Shown: positions 34,520-38,753 of the stretch, piece after piece
Numbering within the stretch: position 1 is the first letter of the stretch
How the letters are laid out: every line of letters begins with the position of its first letter
Virus record (IMG/VR): IMGVR_UViG_3300048589_000274
Coordinates: 1-38,753 of that record
Strand: one strand, 5' to 3'
Source: a virus
Length of the DNA stretch: 38,753 nt
Translations under genes and position numbers: made by a program
The notes under the pieces: model-generated
What the model saw: the letters and a program-made list of their open reading frames with translations, nothing else
Database searches by the model: none
What the model was told of the DNA's origin: nothing

Positions 34520-34770
34520 GACACCTTCTCCGCAGCGACCGCTGCCTTGATGGCCTTGTTGAGCGCCAGACGCGCTTCGCTTTCCGCAGCCTCCAGATCA
34601 TCCTGCCGCTTGCGCGCCGCCTGATGGCCGCTCCACGTCTGCTCCGTGACCGCTGTCGCTTCGATGCGCAGCTTCATCGCGACCTTGAGGTTCTCCAGCG
34701 CGGCGAGCACATCGCTCTCTGCCGCCGCCGCGATAGACGCCTGCTCGATCGTCATCGTCTTACCACTCAT
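34516..34770 (-). CDS. small helical protein (84 aa)
   Basis: 84 residues from the ATG at 34,770, which has AAGGAG 7 bases upstream and an ATGA overlap with the stop of the preceding gene. The longer open frame upstream is in the wrong frame inside that gene. The sequence is almost wholly Ala/Glu/Lys helix (MTIEQASIAAAAESDVLAAL, DDLEAAESEARLALNKAI), a likely coiled coil. No family recognised. Confidence 0.66.
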   Translation of the reverse strand: MSGKTMTIEQASIAAAAESDVLAALENLKVAMKLRIEATAVTEQTWSGHQAARKRQDDLEAAESEARLALNKAIKAAVAAEKVS

Positions 34771-35036
34771 CTGAAAATCTCCTTCGCTGCGGCAATGCCG
34801 CCGGTTGTCAGCATGAACGTCATGCACCGCATGTCCGTCTTGTGCGGAAGGCGAATACCATAGCCCTTCGCCTCGATCGCATCCAAGGCCCTCACGATGC
34901 ACGGTCTCTGCACGCCCATCATCGCCGCCAACGTGCGAACCTCGTTCGCTTCGCCAGTGTGGATCAGGTACAGGACACGCAACTCGCGAAGCGTCGAAAA
35001 GCCGCAGTCCTCCGCGGCGCGATAGTCGATCTTCAC
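34767..35036 (-). CDS. winged-helix (MarR-like) DNA-binding protein (89 aa)
   Basis: 89 residues from the GTG at 35,036, which has GGAGG 6 bases upstream and a GTGA overlap with the upstream stop. The sequence reads as a small winged helix of the MarR type: helix LRELRVLYLIHTGEANEVRT, recognition helix LAAMMGVQRPCIVRALDAIE, wing KGYGIRLPHKTDMRCMTFML, and a last helix. It is a good candidate for an early or late gene regulator acting at the nearby control region. It is not a full-length MarR (about 140). Confidence 0.7.
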   Translation of the reverse strand: MKIDYRAAEDCGFSTLRELRVLYLIHTGEANEVRTLAAMMGVQRPCIVRALDAIEAKGYGIRLPHKTDMRCMTFMLTTGGIAAAKEIFR

Positions 35037-35483
35037 GGCTTGCCTCCAAGGTAAAATTGCACGCACTTCAGATCATTGATGACGTCTCCAAGCCATAGCG
35101 GCATTCCGCTACTTTCTGCCCTGTTACGGAGCTTGTCGCGTGCGCGCTCTGCCGCCGCCAGCGCCGCGCCAACATCGGCGCGTGGCGCAGGGTCCACGAC
35201 GAGCCCGCTCCGCGGATCATTGGTCGCCGTACATCCAACAAAGGTCGGACCATCGCTCGCCGCTCCCGATTTTGCATCGACCACTATCGGCCCAAGGCTC
35301 TCGATCGCATCCATGACTTGATCGAAAGTCTCAGTGACGTACACATCGTCATTCTCAACATCGAGAATGCAGCACTTCGCCCCCTTCCGGCATGTTGTCA
35401 ACGCCGTCAGACACGAGCTTGATGTCGCCAAACCTCATCGCAAGGCGCTTCCCGTTCACCACCTGCGTCACCACCACAAACAT
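35033..35483 (-). CDS. first gene of the leftward block, apparently split by a frameshift
   Basis: A 42-codon frame starts at the ATG 35,483, with GGAGG 7 bases upstream (MFVVVTQVVNGKRLAMRFGD...), and stops at 35,355. A second frame, open from about 35,431 to 35,033, has no credible start in the overlap. Deleting one base in the G5 run (plus-strand C at 35,380-35,384) joins them into one smooth protein: ...VDNMPEGAKCCILDVENDDV then YVTETFDQVMDAIES. The joined product (about 149 residues) looks like a small beta-rich domain followed by an Ala-rich helix. Either a real mutation, a sequencing error at the homopolymer, or +1 slippage would explain it. No family name is claimed. Confidence 0.6.
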
Positions 35484-35508
35484 CTCTCTGTCCTCCATCC
35501 TCTCCCAA

Positions 35509-35537
35509 ACCATCCCGCATCCAATTCAATCTGTCAA
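35509..35537 (-). promoter_or_regulatory. candidate leftward promoter for the late block
   Basis: On the minus strand TTGACA (35,532-35,537) is followed after 17 bases by GATGGT, directly before TTGGG. Transcription would begin about 20 bases before the first start codon, with GGAGG in between. The -35 is perfect and the -10 weak. The same TTGACA with GGTTTGGG about 20 bases later occurs at 37,374 on the plus strand. Confidence 0.45.
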
Positions 35538-35690
35538 CAACCCAATCGCGCGCATTCTGCTTTGATGGCAAATAGGCCGCGGCCGGGGCTTAACGTGAGG
35601 GCTTGTCGAAATTTTATAAATATAAGCAAGATAGTATGTTTGTTCGATTTGGTGGGGTGTGGGGCGGCTAGGACTTTTTGCGCGAATAAG

Positions 35691-35814
35691 ACAAATTGCT
35701 CGTGGAGACAAATTGAGCGTGTAGTGGGGGTGGGGGCGAAAATTGTACAAATTGTGCGCATAGACAAATTGCGCACCACAACAAATTGCACTCGTAGCAA
35801 AAATGCACACGCCG
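35691..35814 (+). repeat. 17-bp iteron-like direct repeats
   Basis: ACAAATTG begins at 35,691, 35,708, 35,747, 35,764 and 35,781, so four of the five neighbouring distances fit a 17-base register (17, 39, 17, 17). The unit reads roughly ACAAATTGNGCNNNNAG. A degenerate sixth unit (CAAAAATGCACACG) starts at 35,798, and a related TAAATTGCTCGCC occurs at 35,982. A 22-base G-rich stretch interrupts the array. The length and spacing are those of plasmid iterons; operators for a phage regulator are the alternative. Confidence 0.8.
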
Positions 35815-36135
35815 TATGTCTTACCCCTGGGAGAGACAAGGCGGGCAGGCATCGGCGGGGCCACCCCTCCCTGCGCTGCGGCGTCGAGGGGGTGGGGGTC
35901 CAGGCATGCCGAGCTGGCGCCGAGCCCGAGCCGAGCACCTCGGCACCTAGCCAAGTGATCGACCGCATAAGAACCATTATGTAAATTGCTCGCCTAAACC
36001 ATTGATAAGGCTAGGTATTCTCGTGCGCACTGCGCAGAGTAACCTTGCGTGCAACCCACTCTTGTTGTGTGGAACAACGAATGGGCCGCGCCGCGCATTC
36101 GTGGTGCGGCTGTGAGCGCGCTCGGTAGAGCTGCG

Positions 36136-36164
36136 TTAGGTGTGCGCCTGGCCAGTGTTATGAT
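36136..36164 (+). promoter_or_regulatory. possible rightward promoter with extended -10
   Basis: TGTTATGAT (36,156-36,164) has the extended -10 form TGnTATGAT. The -35 at 17 bases (TTAGGT) is poor. The -10 lies inside the first palindrome, so a bound repressor would block it. Candidate only. Confidence 0.35.
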
Positions 36165-36191
36165 ATAACATCTCGTTGGTTATGTTATAAC
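36156..36191. promoter_or_regulatory. twin operator-like palindromes GTTAT-N3-ATAAC
   Basis: TGTTATGATATAACA (36,156-36,170) and GTTATGTTATAAC (36,179-36,191) share perfectly symmetric half-sites GTTAT/ATAAC around three bases. Their centres are 22 bases apart, about two turns of DNA, allowing cooperative binding of two dimers on one face. They are good candidates for a repressor site. Confidence 0.6.
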
Positions 36192-36379
36192 GTGGCTCAT
36201 CGGCGCATCGGCTCGTTACCGAGTGAGCATAGGTGCAATGCGGGACTATGAGTGCAGAGTGTAGCAATCCGCACAAATCTCACTCTCTGCACCACAGCCG
36301 TACTATGCGTCCCATGAGCAAAACTCATGCTTCTAGCCCTATCCATAAATCCTCAATATGAGTACCAAGAGTTGAAAGA

Positions 36380-36413
36380 GGGTGCCGAGTGCCCGCAGGC
36401 ACCCGCTTTCGGC
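36380..36413 (+). other. compact inverted repeat with alternative pairings
   Basis: GGGTGCC (36,380-36,386) can pair with GGCACCC (36,398-36,404). Alternatively GTGCC-CGCA-GGCAC forms a tight hairpin enclosed by GCCGA/TCGGC. No T-run follows, only CTTTGC. It could be a leader structure or weak terminator. Confidence 0.35.
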
Positions 36414-36473
36414 CTTTGCAATCATAGCAGGATCGCATCTTGCCCCTTCCCTATCTGTGCCTTTGGTATGTAT

Positions 36474-36519
36474 AGACAGACAGAGAGAGGGACACTTCGT
36501 GCCCTCTCTCTGTCTGTCT
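36474..36519 (+). other. long near-perfect hairpin in early leader
   Basis: An 18-base purine-rich arm (36,474-36,491) pairs perfectly with 36,502-36,519. After one bulged A, three more pairs close a TTC loop, giving 21 pairs in all. No T-run follows at once, so it is not a standard terminator. In a rightward leader it would be an RNase III-type substrate or block upstream translation. Confidence 0.6.
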
Positions 36520-36597
36520 TACTACCACTACGTGTCTTTTAGTCCCTCAACCCTCAATCCCGCGCACGCTCGCGAGGCAGCGAAAAAGGCAAAGATC

Positions 36598-37353
36598 ATG
36601 GAATGGCTAAATGCATCAGACAGTGCATGGCTAGGTGAACAAGACAGCGCGGCGGTGCTGTCATCTGCTCACTTGGCTGTCATGCTTGGCGAATGGGATG
36701 GGAGAGGATATGCGCGTTTTAGACTAAGTGACGGTAGGGCTGCATGGGTGCGCACTGCGGCGCACCACCGAGACAAAGTTTACGCGGCATACATTGCGCC
36801 ATGGGATAGCTTGTTCAATCGCGCTGTCGTGCCAGACAGAGACATGATCTTGACGGTAAAGCCCGAAGGCTGGCGCACAAAAGGTCTAGATGGCATTCAA
36901 GTGTATACGGTGCCGTCTGAAGCAGAGCGCGCGGCCCGCAAGGCTGCAACAGATGCTAGGCGTGCCGAAGCTGTAGCCGCGCGCAGAGCCATTGCAGACG
37001 CAAAGCGCGCCGAGGCTGCCGCAGAGCGTGAAAGGCGGGCCAGTGAGCGCCACGTTGCGGCTAATGGTCGGTTTGAAGCCGGCACGCTTGCCGCAATAGA
37101 GGCAACGACTGGAGGCACCGCTATGTGCCTCGTTGTGGCGCTTGGCGAGGATAGGCTACCGAGCCTTGTGCGCATGTCTGACACTGGCCTTGGTTTGACG
37201 CGCAACAGCCTTAGCGCAGAGTTTCCACAAGGCTACAGGTGGCGCTCTCTGTCCAAATGGCCAAACGGTGCTGACAAGGTTTGGCGATCCGGCCGCACCA
37301 CGACGAAAACCTATTGGGCTTTGACGTGTAAGCTAGGCGCGGCGGAAAAGTGA
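36598..37353 (+). CDS. early-region protein, unknown (251 aa)
   Basis: 251 residues from the ATG at 36,598. The frame is open further upstream to 36,382, but that part crosses the long hairpin and has unlikely composition, so I reject it. AAAAAGG lies about 9 bases before the chosen ATG. The N-terminal third (LSSAHLAVMLGEWDGRGYAR, LSDGRAAWVRTAAHHRDKVY) is alpha/beta; the middle (about 105-155) is an Ala/Arg/Glu coiled coil (AERAARKAATDARRAEAVAA); the C-terminal third is compact again and ends with W/T/K-rich segments. No family recognised. First gene after the control region, so probably an early host-takeover or regulatory protein. Confidence 0.6.
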   Translation: MEWLNASDSAWLGEQDSAAVLSSAHLAVMLGEWDGRGYARFRLSDGRAAWVRTAAHHRDKVYAAYIAPWDSLFNRAVVPDRDMILTVKPEGWRTKGLDGIQVYTVPSEAERAARKAATDARRAEAVAARRAIADAKRAEAAAERERRASERHVAANGRFEAGTLAAIEATTGGTAMCLVVALGEDRLPSLVRMSDTGLGLTRNSLSAEFPQGYRWRSLSKWPNGADKVWRSGRTTTKTYWALTCKLGAAEK

Positions 37354-37373
37354 TAGGGTTGCTAAAAAGGTTG

Positions 37374-37430
37374 TTGACATGGTTACGCCGTGCTCCTAGG
37401 TTTGGGTTATCGAAACCGCCAAGCCTAGGA
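37374..37430 (+). promoter_or_regulatory. candidate promoter overlapping a hairpin, before the 85-aa gene
   Basis: TTGACA at 37,374-37,379 is followed 17 bases later by TAGGTT and GGG. The inverted repeat GCTCCTAGG / CCTAGGAGC (about 37,392 to 37,430), with an inner GTTT/AAAC, covers the -10. It may be an operator or an RNA leader hairpin. The next start codon is at 37,442. Confidence 0.4.
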
Positions 37431-37441
37431 GCCAGGCATCC

Positions 37442-37699
37442 ATGCAAACAATAAGCCGCCAGGAAGATATTGATACGCGAGCAAACCCTCCGCGGCCGGT
37501 GCGCGTGCTTCTATGCACGAAGCATGACTATCTCACTTTCGCCGGCGAGTGCGACTGCCGCGACGCAAGCGCGGTGCGCGAACGTTACGCGGTAGCGGGC
37601 ACGGATTATGGATGGCTGCACAATTCCTCTGGAGACATTCGATTTTGGAGCAGCGCCAGCGGCGCCCGGCGTGCCGCAAAATCTTATCGCAGCCTGTGA
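37442..37699 (+). CDS. early-region protein, unknown (85 aa)
   Basis: 85 residues. The sequence has a beta-like centre (VRVLLCTKHDYLTFAGECDC) with four cysteines or histidines close together, then a Ser/Arg-rich end (FWSSASGARRAAKSYRSL). The C.KH...C.C pattern might bind metal, but no known finger is matched. It is preceded by a promoter-and-hairpin structure and followed by the first copy of the repeated hairpin element. Confidence 0.55.
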   Translation: MQTISRQEDIDTRANPPRPVRVLLCTKHDYLTFAGECDCRDASAVRERYAVAGTDYGWLHNSSGDIRFWSSASGARRAAKSYRSL

Positions 37700-37703
37700 T
37701 TTA

Positions 37704-37746
37704 CTGACACTCTATCGCCTAGCCTTCACGGGCTAGGCGCCATGAG
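37704..37746 (+). repeat. TGACnnTCTATCGC-hairpin element, copy A
   Basis: TGACACTCTATCGC leads into CGCCTAGCC (37,716-37,724), a TTCACG loop and GGCTAGGCG (37,731-37,739), then CCATGA. Copy B at 38,084 has the same flanks but another stem sequence that still pairs. The ATG at its end opens an 11-codon leader (MSARQRKENPP) whose stop overlaps the start codon of the next gene. Confidence 0.55.
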
Positions 37747-37773
37747 CGCCAGACAACGAAAGGAAAACCCGCC

Positions 37774-38010
37774 ATGACAGACAAATCGCCCAAAGCCGCA
37801 CTGCTTCGCTTGTTAGCGGCCGCGCAGGACCAGCAGGCTTGCGACGATCTGGCGATTGTCGTGCACGCTTTCGAAAAACTGAAACTGGCCGCGGCCGATA
37901 TGCTTGCGTTGGTGGACAACATCACATCGGCCGATTTCGCCCTTGGTGGCGACAAGGTGGAGCGCGATGCACTCCGCGATGTGCTCGCACAGATGAACGA
38001 CGATGCTTGA
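37774..38010 (+). CDS. small helical early protein (78 aa)
   Basis: 78 residues, AAAGGA ahead of the ATG; the codon lies in the overlap with the stop of an 11-codon leader. The product is mostly helix (KAALLRLLAAAQDQQACDDL, VHAFEKLKLAAADMLALVDN) with an acidic end. No family recognised. Its size and position in the early region suggest a small interaction protein. Its stop overlaps an ATG for a 25-residue membrane peptide. Confidence 0.58.
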   Translation: MTDKSPKAALLRLLAAAQDQQACDDLAIVVHAFEKLKLAAADMLALVDNITSADFALGGDKVERDALRDVLAQMNDDA

Positions 38011-38080
38011 TCTACTGCCCGACCTGATCGGCTTCTCAATCGCTTTCGCAATCGCTTCACTCATGTGGGGCTTGGTTTAG
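38003..38080 (+). CDS. tiny membrane peptide (25 aa)
   Basis: The ATG overlaps the stop of the 78-residue gene by 8 bases, giving coupling without its own ribosome-binding site. The product is one hydrophobic helix (DLIGFSIAFAIASLMWGL). No known family; peptides of this size are easily missed and may regulate a host membrane protein, but coding is unproven. Confidence 0.38.
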   Translation: MLDLLPDLIGFSIAFAIASLMWGLV

Positions 38081-38083
38081 AGT

Positions 38084-38126
38084 GACGGTCTATCGCGCAG
38101 CGCCTTAGCGTGCTGCGCGCCATGAC
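38084..38126 (+). repeat. TGACnnTCTATCGC-hairpin element, copy B
   Basis: TGACGGTCTATCGC is followed by CGCGCAGC (38,094-38,101), a ten-base loop and GCTGCGCG (38,112-38,119), then CCATGA. Compared with copy A, flanks are the same but both stem arms have changed together. That points to selection on RNA or DNA structure. Confidence 0.55.
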
Positions 38127-38163
38127 TGCCACAGTGGCAGCGCAAACCGGAGAGGATAGAACG

Positions 38164-38415
38164 ATGCCCCGCATGGACAAGATTTCCAACTACCGCACCA
38201 CGGTGACGTGCACGCGCGGCCTGATCAGTGTCGTATATGTCGAGACGCTGATTGTGGAAGCGAAGCACGACACGATCACGCTCGACATGGGCGGCTATGA
38301 CACGGTGACGACGCGCCGCAAGATGAACCAAGCCGCCAATCAGTTTGGCTTGCCCTATCGCGTCTATCGCCGAGACTTTCAGACCTATGTGCGCTCGACG
38401 CTGGATGGCGAATAA
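38164..38415 (+). CDS. small basic early protein (83 aa)
   Basis: 83 residues from the ATG at 38,164, chosen because GGAGAGGA lies 7 bases upstream; the in-frame ATGs before it are inside the hairpin element. The N-terminal part is beta-like (TTVTCTRGLISVVYVETLIV, then TITLDMGGYDTVTTRRK), the C-terminal part helical (KMNQAANQFGLPYRVYRRDF). No family recognised. Probably a cytosolic early protein. Confidence 0.6.
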   Translation: MPRMDKISNYRTTVTCTRGLISVVYVETLIVEAKHDTITLDMGGYDTVTTRRKMNQAANQFGLPYRVYRRDFQTYVRSTLDGE

Positions 38416-38481
38416 CGCGAGCTGAATGCACGCGGGCTCGTCACCGTGCCGCGCCGCGTGATGGCTGTCTGACCTTTTGGC

Positions 38482-38505
38482 GATGCGCGCCACCGTGTGC
38501 GCATC
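38482..38505 (+). other. hairpin before last gene
   Basis: GATGCGC (38,482-38,488) pairs with GCGCATC (38,499-38,505). It is preceded by TGACCTTTTGGCG, a loose match to the start of copies A and B. It may be a diverged third copy. Confidence 0.3.
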
Positions 38506-38549
38506 ATCAAATGGCCAGGCAATTCCGCCGGTCTAGACTGGAGACGATC

Positions 38550-38753
38550 ATGAGCAAGAAATACGAATTTACCGGAGAGACGCGCGACGGGTTGCGCCAA
38601 ATTCGCAGGCTGTCAGACAGTGTCATCGGCGGCTGGATTGAGAAAGAGGATAATCTTTCTCACGATGGCGATGCGTGGGTGTACGGCAATGCGCGGGTGT
38701 CCGGCGATGCGCAGGTGTCCGGCAATGCGTGGGTGTACGGCAATGCGCAGGTG
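38550..38753 (+). CDS. hexapeptide-repeat protein, 3' partial
   Basis: The ATG at 38,550 has GGAG 6 bases upstream and the frame runs off the window after 68 codons. The first 38 residues form an ordinary start (KKYEFTGETRDGLRQIRRL, then GGWIEKEDNLSHDG). From about residue 40 a six-residue unit repeats: GDAWVY-GNARVS-GDAQVS then GNAWVY-GNAQV. At DNA level the period is 18 bases from 38,667. Repeats of the form G[ND]A.V. form left-handed beta-helices; phage members of unknown role exist. The total length cannot be seen. Confidence 0.72.
   Translation, partial: MSKKYEFTGETRDGLRQIRRLSDSVIGGWIEKEDNLSHDGDAWVYGNARVSGDAQVSGNAWVYGNAQV

Larger units (their letters stand above)
35484..36597. other. 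1.1-kb non-coding control region
   Basis: No convincing gene lies here on either strand; the open frames present cross repeats and hairpins and lack ribosome-binding sites. The region separates the leftward late block from the rightward early block. It contains, left to right, a candidate leftward promoter, an AT-rich patch (about 35,609-35,646), two clusters of G-runs (35,651-35,672 and 35,724-35,737), an iteron-like array, twin palindromes, and two hairpins. It is the natural place for early promoters, repressor sites and possibly the replication origin. Confidence 0.7.

Noticed and set aside
34771-35049. N-terminal extension of the 84-residue helical protein
   Set aside because: The added codons are the wrong frame of the winged-helix gene; the ATG at 34,770 has AAGGAG and an ATGA overlap.
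35691-35814. CRISPR array
   Set aside because: Repeats are 17 bases in direct succession with no spacers and no cas genes.
35526-35977. Two overlapping minus-strand open frames in the control region
   Set aside because: They cross the iteron array, overlap each other in different frames, lack ribosome-binding sites and have no protein-like composition.
36327-36597. Open frame 36,327-36,542 and the upstream extension of the 251-residue gene to 36,382
   Set aside because: Both cross the hairpins at 36,380 and 36,474 and have no start signal; the ATG at 36,598 fits better.
1-38753. T7-type RNA polymerase or integrase
   Set aside because: No open frame with the expected length and motifs was found; either could lie outside the window.

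Overview
The window reads as most of the genome of a high-GC, short-tailed dsDNA phage (podovirus-like), free or prophage. The evidence is an unbroken set of morphogenesis genes: small and large terminase, portal, scaffold, major capsid protein, a Bbp16-type cement protein, two tail-tube proteins, five ejection proteins and two beta-helix spikes. Gene order and sequence type in the head module resemble the Bordetella phage BPP-1 lineage. The tail-tube and internal virion order resembles T7. No integrase, phage RNA polymerase, reverse transcriptase or tRNA was seen. The host cannot be named. The high GC and the strong -35/weak -10 promoter candidates would fit an alpha- or betaproteobacterium, but this is only inference.

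Layout. (1) 1-6,968, plus strand: replication block. It holds an Enc34/DUF2815-type ssDNA-binding protein (5' end cut off by the window), a small membrane protein, a beta-class DNA methyltransferase, a family A DNA polymerase, a small winged-helix-like protein, an HNH endonuclease and a primase-polymerase/helicase. A signal-peptide-bearing beta-helix fragment closes the block. (2) 6,970-35,483, minus strand: one very long, tightly overlapping late block. In transcription order it runs from small regulatory or unknown genes, TerS, a muramidase-like enzyme and TerL to an intrinsic terminator. It continues with two paralogous disordered proteins, portal, Bbp19-like protein, scaffold, capsid, cement, a family of small repeat proteins, spike 2, tail tubular A and B, five ejection proteins, spike 1, and last the holin-like and spanin genes. 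The two blocks converge with one base between their stop codons. (3) 35,484-36,597: a 1.1-kb non-coding control region. It has an AT-rich patch, G-runs, an array of 17-bp iteron-like repeats, two matched palindromes 22 bp apart that overlap a possible promoter, and a 21-bp hairpin. (4) 36,598-38,753, plus strand: small early genes of unknown function, several preceded by hairpins, ending in a hexapeptide-repeat protein cut by the window edge.

The plus-strand genes leaving the right edge and the plus-strand replication genes entering the left edge are what is expected if a circular map was opened inside the early/replication block.

The most interesting observations are the iteron array next to an AT-rich patch (candidate origin or control region), a hairpin element repeated with different but still paired stem sequences upstream of early genes, a six-copy W-containing repeat shared by two tiny proteins and the N-terminus of a spike, and a small early gene that appears split by a +1 frameshift at a run of five G.
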